The translations under genes and the position numbers were made by a program. From Hyphomicrobiales bacterium (lineage in GTDB: Bacteria; Pseudomonadota; Alphaproteobacteria; Rhizobiales; Devosiaceae): DNA of 64,000 nucleotides. The notes beneath the pieces were generated by a model, which saw only the letters and a list, made by a program, of their open reading frames with translations, searched no databases and had not been told where the DNA came from. This document shows, in pieces, positions 1 to 9,472 of this stretch. Within the stretch, counting starts at the first letter, position 1. Each line of letters opens with the position of its first letter. The stretch is from assembly GCA_900470445.1 (NCBI GenBank), contig UCAU01000026.1:62001-126000 (forward strand). Reading direction: 5' to 3'.

Positions 1-372
1 TCCCAATTGCCTTCTTCGGTATAGAATTTGAAGGAGAAGCCGCGCACGTCGCGCTCGGCATCGGCCGCGCCCATTTCGCCGGCCACGGTAGAAAAGCGGA
101 TCAAGAGGTCCGTCTTCTTGCCGACTTCGCCGAACACCTTGGCGATGGTGTATTTGGAAATGTCATTGGTGATGGTCAGCGTGCCGAAGGCACCCCAGCC
201 CTTGGCATGCACGACGCGCTCGGGAATGCGCTCGCGATTCTGGTGCGCCAGCTTTTCGAGCAGCTGATAATCCTGCAGCAGCACGGGGCCGCGGGCGCCG
301 GCAGTCTCGACATTCTGATTGTCGGGAACGGGCGCGCCGGCACTGGTGGTGAGGCGGGGTTTGTCAATCATG
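1..372 (-). CDS. katA: Monofunctional heme catalase, N-terminal part (runs off left edge)
   Basis: The minus-strand product begins [19 protein letters not shown] and continues through [18 protein letters not shown] and [18 protein letters not shown] to the edge. This is the standard start of small-subunit clade catalases; ERVVHAKG carries the distal heme histidine. The enzyme disproportionates hydrogen peroxide in the cytoplasm. About 124 residues are present and the rest lies outside the window. The gene is divergent from oxyR across about 100 bp that hold an OxyR-like box, so peroxide induction through OxyR is the natural reading. Family assignment is firm; the symbol is by similarity. Confidence 0.93.
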
Positions 373-457
373 CTGCAATCTCCTTGGAATAATTCCAAAC
401 TGCGGTGGTTTTGCCCTTTCGCCAACGATTAGGCAAATTGATTGATCCTTTTGTTGT

Positions 458-474
458 GATAAGTTGCGCCTATC
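458..474. promoter_or_regulatory. OxyR-like binding box between katA and oxyR
   Basis: GATAAGTTGCGCCTATC is a near palindrome with GATA and TATC ends. It agrees at 14 of 17 positions with the OxyR half-site consensus GATAGGTTnAACCTATC. It ends one base before the oxyR ATG, so occupancy would block oxyR expression as well as act on the divergent catalase promoter. Binding is inferred. Confidence 0.55.
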
Positions 475-1386
475 ATGAGCTTCACCATCAAACAGCTGCG
501 CTATGCCATCGCCGTAGCGGAAACCAACCATTTCGGCCGTGCCGCCACGGCCTGCAATATCAGCCAGCCGGCCCTGAGCCAGCAGATCCAGGCCATCGAG
601 GAATTCTGCGGCACTCCGCTGTTCGATCGCCTCAACCGCGCGGTGCGGCCTACCCCATTTGGGCGGGAGTTTATCGAGCGAGCACGACGCGTTGTTGACG
701 GCGCCGACGCACTGGCCGCCTTTGCCATTGGGCAGGCCGGAACACCCGAGCGGCCCATTCGCTTTGGGCTGATTCCGACGGTGGCGCCCTATCTGCTGCC
801 CGAGATTTTTCCGGCGCTGACGTCAGGCCTGCCGGGGCTGGATTTCGCGGTGAGCGAGAACCGCACCGAGGCACTGATTGCCGGGCTGGTCGATGGGAGT
901 CTCGATATCGCACTGATCGGCACGGATGCGCCGGACCACGGGCCCAAGCTGACCAGCGCCGCGCTGTTCGACGATCCCTTCGTGCTGGCAACCAGCCGGG
1001 ATGAGGAAACCGCCGCGCCCGTAGCGCTGTCGACATTGTCGCCGGACCGCATTCTGCTACTCGACGAGGGCCATTGTTTCCGCGACCAGACCATCGCCGC
1101 CTGCCGGCTGGACAGCGATCCATCGGCCCGCACCTTTGCCGCGACCTCGTTATCGACCATCGTGGAATTCGTGGCCAATGGTCAGGGGGTGACGCTGCTG
1201 CCCCAGATTGCGCTGCGCAAGGAAGCGACCGATCCGCGCATCGCCATCCACCAATTGGTATCGCCCGGCGCCGGACGGCGGCTATCACTGGTGTGGCGCG
1301 AAGCGACGCCCTTTGCCGACACCTTCGCTGAGATTGCCGCGATCATCCGCGAAACGCGTGCGGGCAAGGCGGCACGCGCGGCCTAG
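475..1386 (+). CDS. oxyR: LysR-family peroxide regulator OxyR
   Basis: 303 residues. An N-terminal LysR winged helix (about 1-60; TLR-type helix AATACNISQPALSQQIQAIE) is followed by a periplasmic-binding-like effector domain. The peroxide-sensing pair is intact: GHCFRDQTIAAC places C201 and C210 nine residues apart, the same spacing as C199/C208 of E. coli OxyR. This separates it from generic LysR proteins. Oxidation to a disulfide converts it to an activator of peroxide-defence genes, here most likely the divergent catalase. The ATG follows the OxyR-like box directly and I see no Shine-Dalgarno sequence, so the mRNA may have a very short leader or none. Confidence 0.93.
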   Translation: MSFTIKQLRYAIAVAETNHFGRAATACNISQPALSQQIQAIEEFCGTPLFDRLNRAVRPTPFGREFIERARRVVDGADALAAFAIGQAGTPERPIRFGLIPTVAPYLLPEIFPALTSGLPGLDFAVSENRTEALIAGLVDGSLDIALIGTDAPDHGPKLTSAALFDDPFVLATSRDEETAAPVALSTLSPDRILLLDEGHCFRDQTIAACRLDSDPSARTFAATSLSTIVEFVANGQGVTLLPQIALRKEATDPRIAIHQLVSPGAGRRLSLVWREATPFADTFAEIAAIIRETRAGKAARAA

Positions 1387-1506
1387 ACGGTCACCCGGGG
1401 GTGCCTACCGGAGCAATGGGTTCCTCCTTGTAGCCATTCGTGGCGCCGCATACCTTGCCGAGCCTGGTCCCGCCCATCCCGGAAGGGGCCTCACAAGGAG
1501 GCGATG

Positions 1507-2013
1507 ATGCGGAGCAAACTTGGTGGAGCCCTCGTGGCTGTGGTGATCGCCTTGAGCGCACCCATGACATTCGTGGCGCAGGCTCAGGAGGCCGTCGTTG
1601 AGGCGTCCAACAAGGAAGCGTTGTTCACCAGCCCCGATCCACTGCTGAACGCCAACAAGCAGGTGGTCTATCACATCATGCGCGACCTGCTGGAAGCCAA
1701 CAATTGGGACAAGGCGGACCAGTTCCTGACCGAACGCTACATCCAGCACAATCCCAACGTGGCATCAGGCCGCGACACGGTGGTCAAATTCTTCACCGAG
1801 GTACTGAAAATCCCACCCACGCCAATCCCCGAAACGTTGAAAACCCCGGTGGTGTTTGTGAGCGCCGAAGGCGACCTCGTGACCGTGGCGACAGTGCGCA
1901 CCGAAAAAGACCCCAAGGACGCCACCAAGACCTATACCACGACCTGGTATGACACCTGGCGCATCCTGGATGGCAAGGCCGACGAACACTGGGATTCTGC
2001 AGTCAAGCAGTAG
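1507..2013 (+). CDS. Secreted SnoaL/NTF2-like protein
   Basis: 168 residues from the second of two tandem ATGs. AAGGAG at 1495-1500 lies 6 nt before ATG 1507 but only 3 nt before ATG 1504, so 1507 is preferred. A Sec signal peptide ends near AQAQ (about residue 26). The rest resembles SnoaL-like NTF2 folds: an N-terminal helix, then RYIQHNP and TTTWYDTWRILDGK, the usual edge strands of the cone. Such proteins bind small ligands or act as simple hydrolases or isomerases; no specific activity can be assigned. It stands alone between oxyR and a convergent transporter remnant. Confidence 0.75.
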   Translation: MRSKLGGALVAVVIALSAPMTFVAQAQEAVVEASNKEALFTSPDPLLNANKQVVYHIMRDLLEANNWDKADQFLTERYIQHNPNVASGRDTVVKFFTEVLKIPPTPIPETLKTPVVFVSAEGDLVTVATVRTEKDPKDATKTYTTTWYDTWRILDGKADEHWDSAVKQ

Positions 2014-2029
2014 TGTCTGTCATTTCGGC

Positions 2030-2946
2030 CTAGCCCCGCGCGCGGCGGCGGAAGCTGTCATAGCTGAACACCGCCAGCGATACCCAGATCAGCGCGAAGC
2101 TGGCGAGGCGCACGCCGTTGAGATGTTCGTGGAACACGACAATGGCGACCAGGAATTGCAGTGAGGGCGCCAGATATTGGAACATGCCAATGGTGGTGAG
2201 GCGCAGGCGGCGGATGGCATAGGCAAAGAGCAACAGCGGCACGGCCGTCGCCGGGCCGCTGAAAACCAGCAGCAGCATGGTCTGCGGATCGGCATGCACG
2301 CCAATGCCGTGATGGGCGAGATCGTAGGCGACATAGGCCAAGGCAAGGGCGCGATCAGCAGCGTTTCGGCAAACAGGCCCGCAGCGGGGCCAAGCGCTGC
2401 GGTTTTGCGGAAGAAGCCATAAAAGCCGAACGAGAGCGCCAGGCCCAGCGCGATGAACGGCACCCCACCCAGACCGGCCGCCTGAATGGCTATGGCAATG
2501 ACGGCGATCAGGATGGCAATGGCCTGCATCCGGTTTTGCCGTTCGCCCAGCATGACCATGCCGATGGCGACATTGACCAGCGGGTTGATGAAATAGCCGA
2601 AGCTGACTTCGAGCACCTGCCCGGTTTCCACCGCCCAGACGAAGAGCAGCCAATTGCAGGCCAATAGAGCTGCCGACAGCAGCAACACGCCACTCTTGCG
2701 CCAATCGGTGAGCAGGGTCAGCACTTCGCCCAGCTTGCCCATGACGCCCAGGATGATCGCCAGCAGCAGCGACCACAGGGTGCGCTCGGCCACGATCATC
2801 ACCGAGCCGACATTGCTGAGCAGGCCGAACAGGATGGGCAAAAAGCCCCACAGCACATAGGCGCCAAGCGCGGCAAACACGCCATTGCGGGTCTCGGTCG
2901 CGGCGATCGGGATAGCTGCGTCGGGCGCGGTCTGGGGCGAAGTCAT
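2030..2946 (-). pseudogene. rarD: RarD/EamA-family permease with a one-base frameshift
   Basis: The reading frame starts at ATG 2946 (MTSPQTAPDAA; GGGAG upstream) and encodes about two thirds of an EamA/DMT permease of the RarD type (YVLWGFLPILFGLL, AERTLWSLLLAI). Near 2344-2346 it shifts: after LLIAPL the family-like sequence continues only in the next frame (ALAYVAYDLAHH through FQYLAPSLQFLVAI and HEHL to RRRARG, stop at 2030). One missing base in a GGCAAGGG context (plus strand) explains it. Joined, the two parts give a protein of about 305 residues, the normal RarD length. Either the gene is inactivated or the base is a sequencing error. The rest of the sequence looks undecayed, so the loss would be recent. 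Confidence 0.8.
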
Positions 2947-3140
2947 GATGCACTCCCACGCCTCATAGGGAGGCGGTCGGCTCTTGGTAGCAGCCGATGG
3001 CGGCCTCGACCAATGACAGTTTTTGATCGGTGGGCTGCGCAAAGCTGATGGGCGAGGCAAACCTTTTGCGTGCCGGGGCGTTCTGCTCAAGGGGCGGCTG
3101 AGGCGTCGCCCTTGCCGACCATTCACACAAGGAGCAGACC

Positions 3141-3584
3141 ATGAAGAAGACCGTCACCTGGATTCTGATCGCCGATGGCACGCAGGCCCGCGTGCTGGAG
3201 CATACCGGACCAGGCAAGGGACTGCGCCAGGTGGATGGACTGGATTTTGCCATCGACCCGCTGATGGCGCAGGAAATCGTCACCGACAAGCCGGGCCGCA
3301 GCCATACCTCGACCGGACGCAGCGCCATGGAGCCCAAGACCGATCCGGTGGAACACCGCGAAACCGTCTTCGTCAAATCGCTGGCCCGCATGCTCGACCG
3401 CAAGCAGCAGGAGGGCGAATTCGACCGCCTGGTGATCGCCGCTGCCCCGATTGCCCTGGGCGAAATCCGCCGGGCCATTTCGCCGGGGGTGAAAAAGACC
3501 ATCCTGGCGGAACTGGACAAGGATCTGACCAATCTTCCGACGCCGCAGCTGGATAAGCACCTGGACGGCATTATTGCTGTTTAG
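3141..3584 (+). CDS. Host-attachment family protein (baeRF12-like)
   Basis: 147 residues with AAGGAG at 3128-3133 ahead of the ATG. The opening MKKTVTWILIADGTQARVLE and the middle block EPKTDPVEHRETVFVKSLAR match the family annotated as protein required for attachment to host cells, now grouped with bacterial eRF1-like (baeRF) domains. The name comes from an Agrobacterium mutant; the molecular function is unknown. No signal peptide or membrane segment, so cytoplasmic. It appears monocistronic and converges on the downstream hydrolase across a short hairpin. Confidence 0.8.
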   Translation: MKKTVTWILIADGTQARVLEHTGPGKGLRQVDGLDFAIDPLMAQEIVTDKPGRSHTSTGRSAMEPKTDPVEHRETVFVKSLARMLDRKQQEGEFDRLVIAAAPIALGEIRRAISPGVKKTILAELDKDLTNLPTPQLDKHLDGIIAV

Positions 3585-3668
3585 GGTCAGGAGGTTGGCT
3601 GCGGCGGCGGAATCAATCGGGCAAGAACCGGATTCACGCTGGAAAGCAGATGAATCAAAACATGAGGT

Positions 3669-3688
3669 GGCCGGGCGATGTCCCGGCC
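3669..3688. terminator. Hairpin between convergent genes
   Basis: GGCCGGG and CCCGGCC form a 7-bp stem with a 6-nt loop between the plus-strand attachment-family gene and the minus-strand hydrolase. On the minus strand it is followed by ACCTCATGTTTTG, a weak T-rich tail. A modest bidirectional terminator is likely. Confidence 0.45.
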
Positions 3689-3725
3689 AGCTTGATTCGG
3701 AGAGTGAGGAGAAGGCGCCAGGCCG

Positions 3726-4586
3726 TTATTTCTCGTCGGCCTCATCCTCATCCAAATCCTCATCATCCCCTTCCCCGCCAATCGCATCGAGGAATTCCAG
3801 CAGCATGGAATTGACCAGGTCCGGGCGCTCGATGCTAGGGATGTGGGCCACGCCTTCCAGTACGGCGGCAAAAGCGTTGGGCATTTCTTCGGAGAGATAG
3901 TCGTGCCGCTCGATCAGCGTGGTGAAATCCTCGTCGCCCACCAATAGCAGCGTGGGCGCGCCCACTTCGGCGACGCGGCGCCAGGCGCTGGGGCGCTCTT
4001 CTTCCAGCGTCAGCGGCGGCTTGTTGAGGGCCAGCGCATTCATGTCGAGAAAGAGCTCACGCGCCGGTCCGCTGACGCGTCCGCTCTGGGCGCGCGGGCC
4101 ATCGAGCCATTCATGGGCCTGTACGCGATTGAGCATGTCCCAATCGCCGCGCTCATAAGCATCCTCCTCAGCCGCCTCGATCATCCGCTCGACATCGGTG
4201 GCGGTCCAGGGCGAACCCGTGATCGACGTGCCAATCAGCACCAGGCCAATAACGCGGCCGGGATGGCGCAGGGCAAAATCCACCGCGAGCCCGCCGCCCA
4301 TGGAACAGCCGACCAGCACCGCGGCATGGATGCCAAGGCGATCGAGCACGGCTTCCAGATCATCAAGATGGTTGAAGGCCTCGTCTGCCGAAACCGTCTC
4401 GCCATAACCGCGCCGATCATAGGCAATGGCGTGCCAGCCCTCGTCGGCCACGGCCTCCATCTGGCTGAGCCACATGCGCTTGTCGCACACACCGGCATGC
4501 AGGAAGACGACGGCAAGCCCCTCCCCCATTTCCAAGCCGGCAAGGCTGGCCCGACCGATGTCGAGCGCGAATGGCTCTGCTGACAC
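3726..4586 (-). CDS. Alpha/beta-fold hydrolase
   Basis: 286 residues with a complete alpha/beta-hydrolase core: oxyanion HAG at 30-32, nucleophile elbow GCSMGG with Ser95, acid Asp218 or Asp220 in VGDEDF, and His248 in GVAHIP. The last 15 or so residues are almost entirely Asp/Glu/Gly, an unusual acidic tail. Relatives include 3-oxoadipate enol-lactonase-like and esterase-like enzymes, but no pathway neighbours indicate the substrate. No signal peptide; cytoplasmic. Confidence 0.85.
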   Translation of the reverse strand: MSAEPFALDIGRASLAGLEMGEGLAVVFLHAGVCDKRMWLSQMEAVADEGWHAIAYDRRGYGETVSADEAFNHLDDLEAVLDRLGIHAAVLVGCSMGGGLAVDFALRHPGRVIGLVLIGTSITGSPWTATDVERMIEAAEEDAYERGDWDMLNRVQAHEWLDGPRAQSGRVSGPARELFLDMNALALNKPPLTLEEERPSAWRRVAEVGAPTLLLVGDEDFTTLIERHDYLSEEMPNAFAAVLEGVAHIPSIERPDLVNSMLLEFLDAIGGEGDDEDLDEDEADEK

Positions 4587-4648
4587 GGCTATTCTCCATA
4601 TTGGTTGGGCAAGCCATAAACGAGCGCCCGCGCGCCGTCCAATCCAAC

Positions 4649-5143
4649 CTAAATTGCCTGCATGGGCCTGATGCCGGTTACGCTGGTCAGCGAACAGCCC
4701 TCATCACGATAGACGTCAATGCTGAAGACGGTAAAAGGCGGCAAGGAAAATGGTCCTCCCCACAAGACACGCAGGCTATATATTGGCTTTCCATCCTCGC
4801 CTTCGCCCCCGAAGTGCCGGACGCCCTCGCAGATGATAAATCCGGTCGTTCTCGTTAGAGCGTCACCGTGCAATTGCGGCTCAAAGCCGTCTCGGATGAG
4901 GTCTTGCACAATGCTGGCCTCGCGTACCGGAAGCCGCGGTTCCAGCAGGTCATGGCCGCTGAGCTCATTTGGCTGAGCCACGGCAATCAGCCGTTCAAAA
5001 TAAGGGCTAATAGGTTTGGCCGGTATTTGGGAGCACCCAGATAGGCCCACCGAAAGCGCTATCGTCGCGGCCCAGTTACAACCAACACCAAGCTTGCTTG
5101 AGCGGCCCAACCATCTCTCCCGCGAAGTTGCATCTGAAGGCAC
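4649..5143 (-). CDS. Small predicted lipoprotein, function unknown
   Basis: 164 residues from ATG 5143, with no family I recognise. A hydrophobic stretch WAATIALSVGLSGC ends in a lipobox-like LSGC, so the protein is probably lipid-anchored. A TTG at 5110 with GGGAGA just upstream would give a more usual lipoprotein signal (MGRSSKLGVG...) and may be the true start. The mature part has two further Cys and no repeats. Real gene status rests on the lipobox and open length only. Confidence 0.5.
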   Translation of the reverse strand: MPSDATSRERWLGRSSKLGVGCNWAATIALSVGLSGCSQIPAKPISPYFERLIAVAQPNELSGHDLLEPRLPVREASIVQDLIRDGFEPQLHGDALTRTTGFIICEGVRHFGGEGEDGKPIYSLRVLWGGPFSLPPFTVFSIDVYRDEGCSLTSVTGIRPMQAI

Positions 5144-5255
5144 CTACCTTCAGCCATAGCGCATCAGGGGCGCGAGGCAAATGGCGGGCACCGCAGACCT
5201 CATGGTGAGCTAGTCGAACCACGAGGGCGAGCGAGTGGAGGCTTGAGTGCCACGA

Positions 5256-5284
5256 CCTCGTCCTTCGACAGGCTCAGGATGAGG
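5256..5284. repeat. Palindromic intergenic repeat (REP-like)
   Basis: The 29-bp stretch has CCTC.TCCT at one end and AGGA.GAGG at the other around tcgacaggctc. This element is scattered in intergenic DNA of many Hyphomicrobiales; that statement is from general knowledge. Here it lies between a lipoprotein gene and the 3' side of ettA. Confidence 0.6.
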
Positions 5285-5292
5285 TCTACTTC

Positions 5293-5321
5293 GGGGCAGC
5301 GTCCGATGCGAACGCTGCCCC
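5293..5321. terminator. Strong hairpin downstream of ettA
   Basis: GGGGCAGCGT and ACGCTGCCCC form a perfect 10-bp stem with a 9-nt loop, 8 nt beyond the ettA stop. On the minus strand no clear T run follows, so it may act as an mRNA 3' stabiliser or weak terminator. Confidence 0.5.
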
Positions 5322-5328
5322 TGTTCGT

Positions 5329-6984
5329 TTATCGCGTCAGCGGCTTATACGTGGCGCGCTTGGGGTTCACCGCGTCGGCGCCGAGGCGGCGGACCTTGTC
5401 GGCTTCGTAGTCGGCGAAATTGCCTTCGAACCATTCCACGTGGCTATTGCCTTCAAACGCCAACATGTGGGTCGCCAGCCGATCGAGGAACATACGATCG
5501 TGGCTGATGATCACGGCGCAACCGGCGAATTCCTCCAGCGCTTCTTCCAAAGCGGCGAGGGTTTCGGTGTCCAGATCGTTGGTGGGCTCGTCAAGCAGCA
5601 GCACATTGGCGCCGCTCTTGAGCATCTTGGCCAAGTGTACGCGATTGCGCTGCCCGCCCGAGAGATTGCCCACCTTCTGTTGCTGATCGCCGCCCTTGAA
5701 GTTGAACGAGGAGGTATAAGCACGCGAATTGACTTCGCGCTTACCCAGCATCAGCACTTCGTCGCCTTCCGAGATTTCTTCCCAGACGGTCTTGTTGGGG
5801 TTGAGGCTATCGCGGCTCTGGTCGACATAGCCCAGATGCACGTTTTCGGCGACGGTGATCGAGCCCGCATCGGGCTTTTCCTGGCCGGTCAGCATCTTGA
5901 ACAGGGTGGTCTTGCCGGCGCCGTTCGGGCCGATAATGCCCACAATGCCGCCCGGGGGCAGCTTGAAGGTCAGGTTGTCGATCAACAGCCGATCGCCGAA
6001 CGACTTGCTGAGGCCTTCCACGTCGATGACGTTGTGGCCCAGCCGTTCGCCGGCGGGAATGATGATCTGCGCCGTGCCGGACATGGTGCGGGCTTCGTTG
6101 ATCTTGACCAGCTCGTCATAAGCCTTGAGGCGAGCCTTGGACTTGGTCTGGCGGGCCTGGGGCGACTGGCCCATCCATTCCTTTTCACGCTCCAGCACCT
6201 TGGCGCGGGCGGCATCCTCGCTCTTTTCCTGTGCGAAGCGCTTGGCCTTGGCGCCGAGATAGGCCGAGTAATTGCCCTCATAGGCAACGCCGCGGCCGCG
6301 ATCGAGCTCGAGAATCCAGCCGGTAACATTGTCGAGGAAGTAGCGGTCGTGGGTGATGATCAGCACGGCGCCGGCAAACTCACGCAGGTGGCGTTCGAGC
6401 CATGCGGTGGTTTCGGCATCGAGATGGTTGGTCGGCTCATCGAGCAGCAGCAGGTCGGGCTTGCTCAGCAGCAGCGCACAGAGCGCCACGCGGCGGCGCT
6501 CGCCGCCTGACAGCGTGGTGACGTCGGCATCGCCGGGCGGGCAGCCAAGCGCTTCCATGGCGACTTCGACCTGCGATTCGAGATCCCACAGATTCTCGGC
6601 GTCGATCTTGTCCTGCAAGGCGGTCGCCTCGTCGGCCGTCTCGTCCGAATAGTCCATCATCAGTTCGTTATAGCGATCGACGATGGCCTTCTTTTCCTTG
6701 ACCCCGGTCATCACATTGCCGAGCACGTTCAGCGCGGGGTCGAGCTCGGGCTCCTGGCTCAGGTAACCCACCTTGGCGCCCTTATCGGCCCAGGCTTCGC
6801 CCTGGAACTCGGTATCGACGCCGGCCATGATCTTGAGCAGCGTCGATTTGCCCGAGCCATTGGGGCCCAAAACGCCAATCTTGGCATCGGGGTAGAAGGA
6901 GAGATGGATATTGTCCAACACCTTCTTGCCGCCGGCATAGGCTTTGGACATTCCGTGCATGTGATAGATGAACTGGCGAGCCAT
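5329..6984 (-). CDS. ettA: Energy-dependent translational throttle protein EttA (ABC-F)
   Basis: 551 residues with two ABC domains and no membrane segments, the ABC-F plan. Domain 1 has Walker A GPNGSGKST (about 40-48), signature LSGGERRRVAL and Walker B LLLLDEPTNHLD. Domain 2 has GPNGAGKTT, LSGGQRNRVHL and LLLDEPTNDLD. The length and the opening ARQFIYHMHGMSKAY match EttA, which binds the ribosomal E site and gates the first peptide bond according to ATP/ADP ratio. It stands alone, divergent from the propeller gene at 7119. Confidence 0.93.
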   Translation of the reverse strand: MARQFIYHMHGMSKAYAGGKKVLDNIHLSFYPDAKIGVLGPNGSGKSTLLKIMAGVDTEFQGEAWADKGAKVGYLSQEPELDPALNVLGNVMTGVKEKKAIVDRYNELMMDYSDETADEATALQDKIDAENLWDLESQVEVAMEALGCPPGDADVTTLSGGERRRVALCALLLSKPDLLLLDEPTNHLDAETTAWLERHLREFAGAVLIITHDRYFLDNVTGWILELDRGRGVAYEGNYSAYLGAKAKRFAQEKSEDAARAKVLEREKEWMGQSPQARQTKSKARLKAYDELVKINEARTMSGTAQIIIPAGERLGHNVIDVEGLSKSFGDRLLIDNLTFKLPPGGIVGIIGPNGAGKTTLFKMLTGQEKPDAGSITVAENVHLGYVDQSRDSLNPNKTVWEEISEGDEVLMLGKREVNSRAYTSSFNFKGGDQQQKVGNLSGGQRNRVHLAKMLKSGANVLLLDEPTNDLDTETLAALEEALEEFAGCAVIISHDRMFLDRLATHMLAFEGNSHVEWFEGNFADYEADKVRRLGADAVNPKRATYKPLTR

Positions 6985-7118
6985 AGGCTTGCGGACCTCT
7001 TCGCGGCTGATCGTGAATTTGGCCGTCTATGTAGGGCAAGCCGGGCGGCGGGGCAACGGGGCTGGCGACGCGCAATGCACTGGGCTAGGCTTGCACCGCC
7101 ATTCCCTCCATTTCCCGG

Positions 7119-8021
7119 GTGAACATCGTGACCTTCAATTTTCCACGCCGCGGCCGTAGCTTGGCCGCCGGCCAGCGCTCGGAACTGACCATTATCGACC
7201 GCGATGGCAATGCAAGCGTCATCTTCACCGCCAACGAAGTGATCGAGGCGCCGAATTGGTCGGCGGATGGGCAATGGTTGGTGTTCAATGCCGGCGGTCG
7301 GCTGTTCCGCATCGCGGCGGCAGGCGGGCAACCCGAGCAGATCGATACCGGCGATCTGGCTGATCTCAACAATGATCATGTGCTGTCGCCCGACGGCCGC
7401 TTCATTTATGTGAGCTCGGATGACGGGCATCTTTATGCCTTGCCCTTTGCCGGTGGCACGCCGCGGCGCGTGTCCAACGAGCATCCCACGCCGTTCCACT
7501 ATTACCTGCACGGCATTTCGCCCGATGGCCGCACGCTGAGCTATGTCGCCATCGAGCAGCGCAATGGCGAGCGGCAGGTCAATGTCTTCACCATCCCCGC
7601 CGCCGGAGGGCCGGATACACGGCTGACCGACCTTTCCATGCCCAATGACGGGCCGGAATATTCCCCGGACGGCCGCTGGATCTATTTCAACTCCGAACTC
7701 GCCGCGAGCCGACCCGGCCATGCCCAGATTTTCCGCATGAACGCCGCCGATGGCAGTGGGCTGGAGCAGCTGACCTTTGATTCCTTCGTCAACTGGTTCC
7801 CCCACCTCTCGCCGGATGGGTCGGTGGTTGCGCTGCTCAGTTTTCCCCAGGGCACGCTTGGCCACCCCACCGACAAGGATGTGTTGCTGCGGCTGATGTC
7901 GCCCGAGGGCGGGCAGGTGCGGACGCTGGCCAGCTTTTTCGGCGGCCAGGGCACGATCAATGTCAATTCCTGGGCACCCGATAGCCAGCGCCTGGCCTAT
8001 GTGGCCTATCCGGTCGGGTAG
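7119..8021 (+). CDS. TolB-like beta-propeller (PD40) protein
   Basis: 300 residues from GTG 7119 (GTG 7128 is an alternative). Repeats of the PD40 type recur roughly every 45 residues: [65 protein letters not shown] and [13 protein letters not shown]. Six blades can be counted, as in the TolB C-terminal propeller. There is no TolB N-terminal domain and no convincing signal peptide, so it is not TolB itself. Relatives are annotated as TolB-family or biopolymer-transporter proteins without proven function. Confidence 0.78.
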   Translation: MNIVTFNFPRRGRSLAAGQRSELTIIDRDGNASVIFTANEVIEAPNWSADGQWLVFNAGGRLFRIAAAGGQPEQIDTGDLADLNNDHVLSPDGRFIYVSSDDGHLYALPFAGGTPRRVSNEHPTPFHYYLHGISPDGRTLSYVAIEQRNGERQVNVFTIPAAGGPDTRLTDLSMPNDGPEYSPDGRWIYFNSELAASRPGHAQIFRMNAADGSGLEQLTFDSFVNWFPHLSPDGSVVALLSFPQGTLGHPTDKDVLLRLMSPEGGQVRTLASFFGGQGTINVNSWAPDSQRLAYVAYPVG

Positions 8022-8113
8022 GGTGCGGCTTTTCCACCGCTGACGAACAATTGCTTCCGCGATCGGGGCGAACTCGTCTACCCATGCGCCATCGTCTCTC
8101 CGGGAACCTGCCG

Positions 8114-9472
8114 ATGATGTTCAAATCCGCCATGGCGTTCGCCCTGACCGCGCTGCTTGTCGTGCCTGTTATGGCCGAGGAGGCCGTGCAGCCCGAGGCG
8201 CCGGTAGCCGAGCATTTCGTGCTCGACAATGGGCTTGAGGTCGTGGTGATCCCCAATCATCGCGCGCCGATCGTCACCCATATGGTCTGGTACAAGGTGG
8301 GCAGTGCCGATGAGGCGCCGGGCAAATCGGGGATTGCCCATTTTCTCGAGCACCTGATGTTCAAGGGCACGGCGCGCCATCCGGCGGGAGAACTCGATCG
8401 CTTCGTCACCGAAATCGGCGGCAGCGGCAATGCGTTCACCACCACCGATGTCACAGCCTATTACCAAGTCATTCCGCCCGATGCGCTGGCCGATGTGATG
8501 GACTTCGAGGCGGACCGTATGCGCGGGCTGATCCTCACCGAGGATGTGATCGGCTCGGAACGCGATGTGGTGCTTGAGGAGCGGCGCATGCGCACCGATG
8601 GCAATCCGCAGGCGCTGTTGCAGGAGGAGGTCAACGCCACCCTGTTCCAGAACCATCCCTATCGCATTCCCACCATTGGCTGGATGCATGAGATGGAGCA
8701 GCTCAACCGCGCCGATGCGGTGGCGTTCTACAATCAATATTATGCGCCCAACAACGCCGTGCTGGTGGTGGCGGGCGATGTCGATGCGCAGACGGTTCGC
8801 GCGCTGGCCGAAGCCAGCTATGGTGTCGTGCCGCGGGGCCCCGACCTGCCGCCGCGGGTGCGTCCGTCCGAACCCGAGCACAATACCAAGCGCACCGTGA
8901 CCCTGGCCGACCCGCGCGTGGGCATCCCGAGCTTCAGCACCTCCTGGATCGTGCCCACCTATCGGACCGCCGAAGATGGCGAGGCCGAGGCGCTGGACCT
9001 GCTCTCGGAAATCTTGGGCGGGGGCAGCCGCAGCCGGCTCTATCAGCAGATCGTCAAAACCGGCATCGGCGCTTCGGCGGCCACCCGCTATGATGGCGGG
9101 GCCTATGACCCCAGCACCTTCACCCTCTACGGCGCGCCGCAGCCGGACAAGGCGCTGGCCGATGTCGAGGCGGCCATCTCCGCGCAGGTCACGCAGTTGA
9201 TCAAGGATGGCGTCACCCAGGCCGAACTGGATGCGGCCAAGGCGCGTTATGTGCGCTCCATCATTTTCGCCCGCGACGTGCAATTCAGCATGGCCAATAT
9301 CTACGGCGCCGAGCTGGCCAATGGCGGCAGCATCGACAATCTCACCGAATGGCCCGACCGCATTCGCGCCGTCACCATCGAGCAGGTGCAGGCCGTGGCC
9401 GCAAAATATCTCGATCCAGACCTTGCCGTAACCAGCTATCTGCTGCCCAGCGACGCCGGAGCCCAAGAATGA
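8114..9472 (+). CDS. M16 zinc peptidase, catalytic subunit
   Basis: 452 residues from ATG 8114 (GGGA 8 nt upstream). A signal peptide ends near VPVMAEE (about residue 21), so the protein is periplasmic. The inverted zinc motif HFLEH is at 76-80, and the distal Glu is in VVLEER (about 155-156), the usual spacing for M16 peptidases. The C-terminal half has [12 protein letters not shown] but lacks the RGLAY block, which the downstream gene supplies. It overlaps that gene by ATGA. A two-subunit peptidase analogous to mitochondrial processing peptidase or the bacterial M16B pairs is the best reading. Substrate unknown. Confidence 0.9.
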   Translation: MMFKSAMAFALTALLVVPVMAEEAVQPEAPVAEHFVLDNGLEVVVIPNHRAPIVTHMVWYKVGSADEAPGKSGIAHFLEHLMFKGTARHPAGELDRFVTEIGGSGNAFTTTDVTAYYQVIPPDALADVMDFEADRMRGLILTEDVIGSERDVVLEERRMRTDGNPQALLQEEVNATLFQNHPYRIPTIGWMHEMEQLNRADAVAFYNQYYAPNNAVLVVAGDVDAQTVRALAEASYGVVPRGPDLPPRVRPSEPEHNTKRTVTLADPRVGIPSFSTSWIVPTYRTAEDGEAEALDLLSEILGGGSRSRLYQQIVKTGIGASAATRYDGGAYDPSTFTLYGAPQPDKALADVEAAISAQVTQLIKDGVTQAELDAAKARYVRSIIFARDVQFSMANIYGAELANGGSIDNLTEWPDRIRAVTIEQVQAVAAKYLDPDLAVTSYLLPSDAGAQE

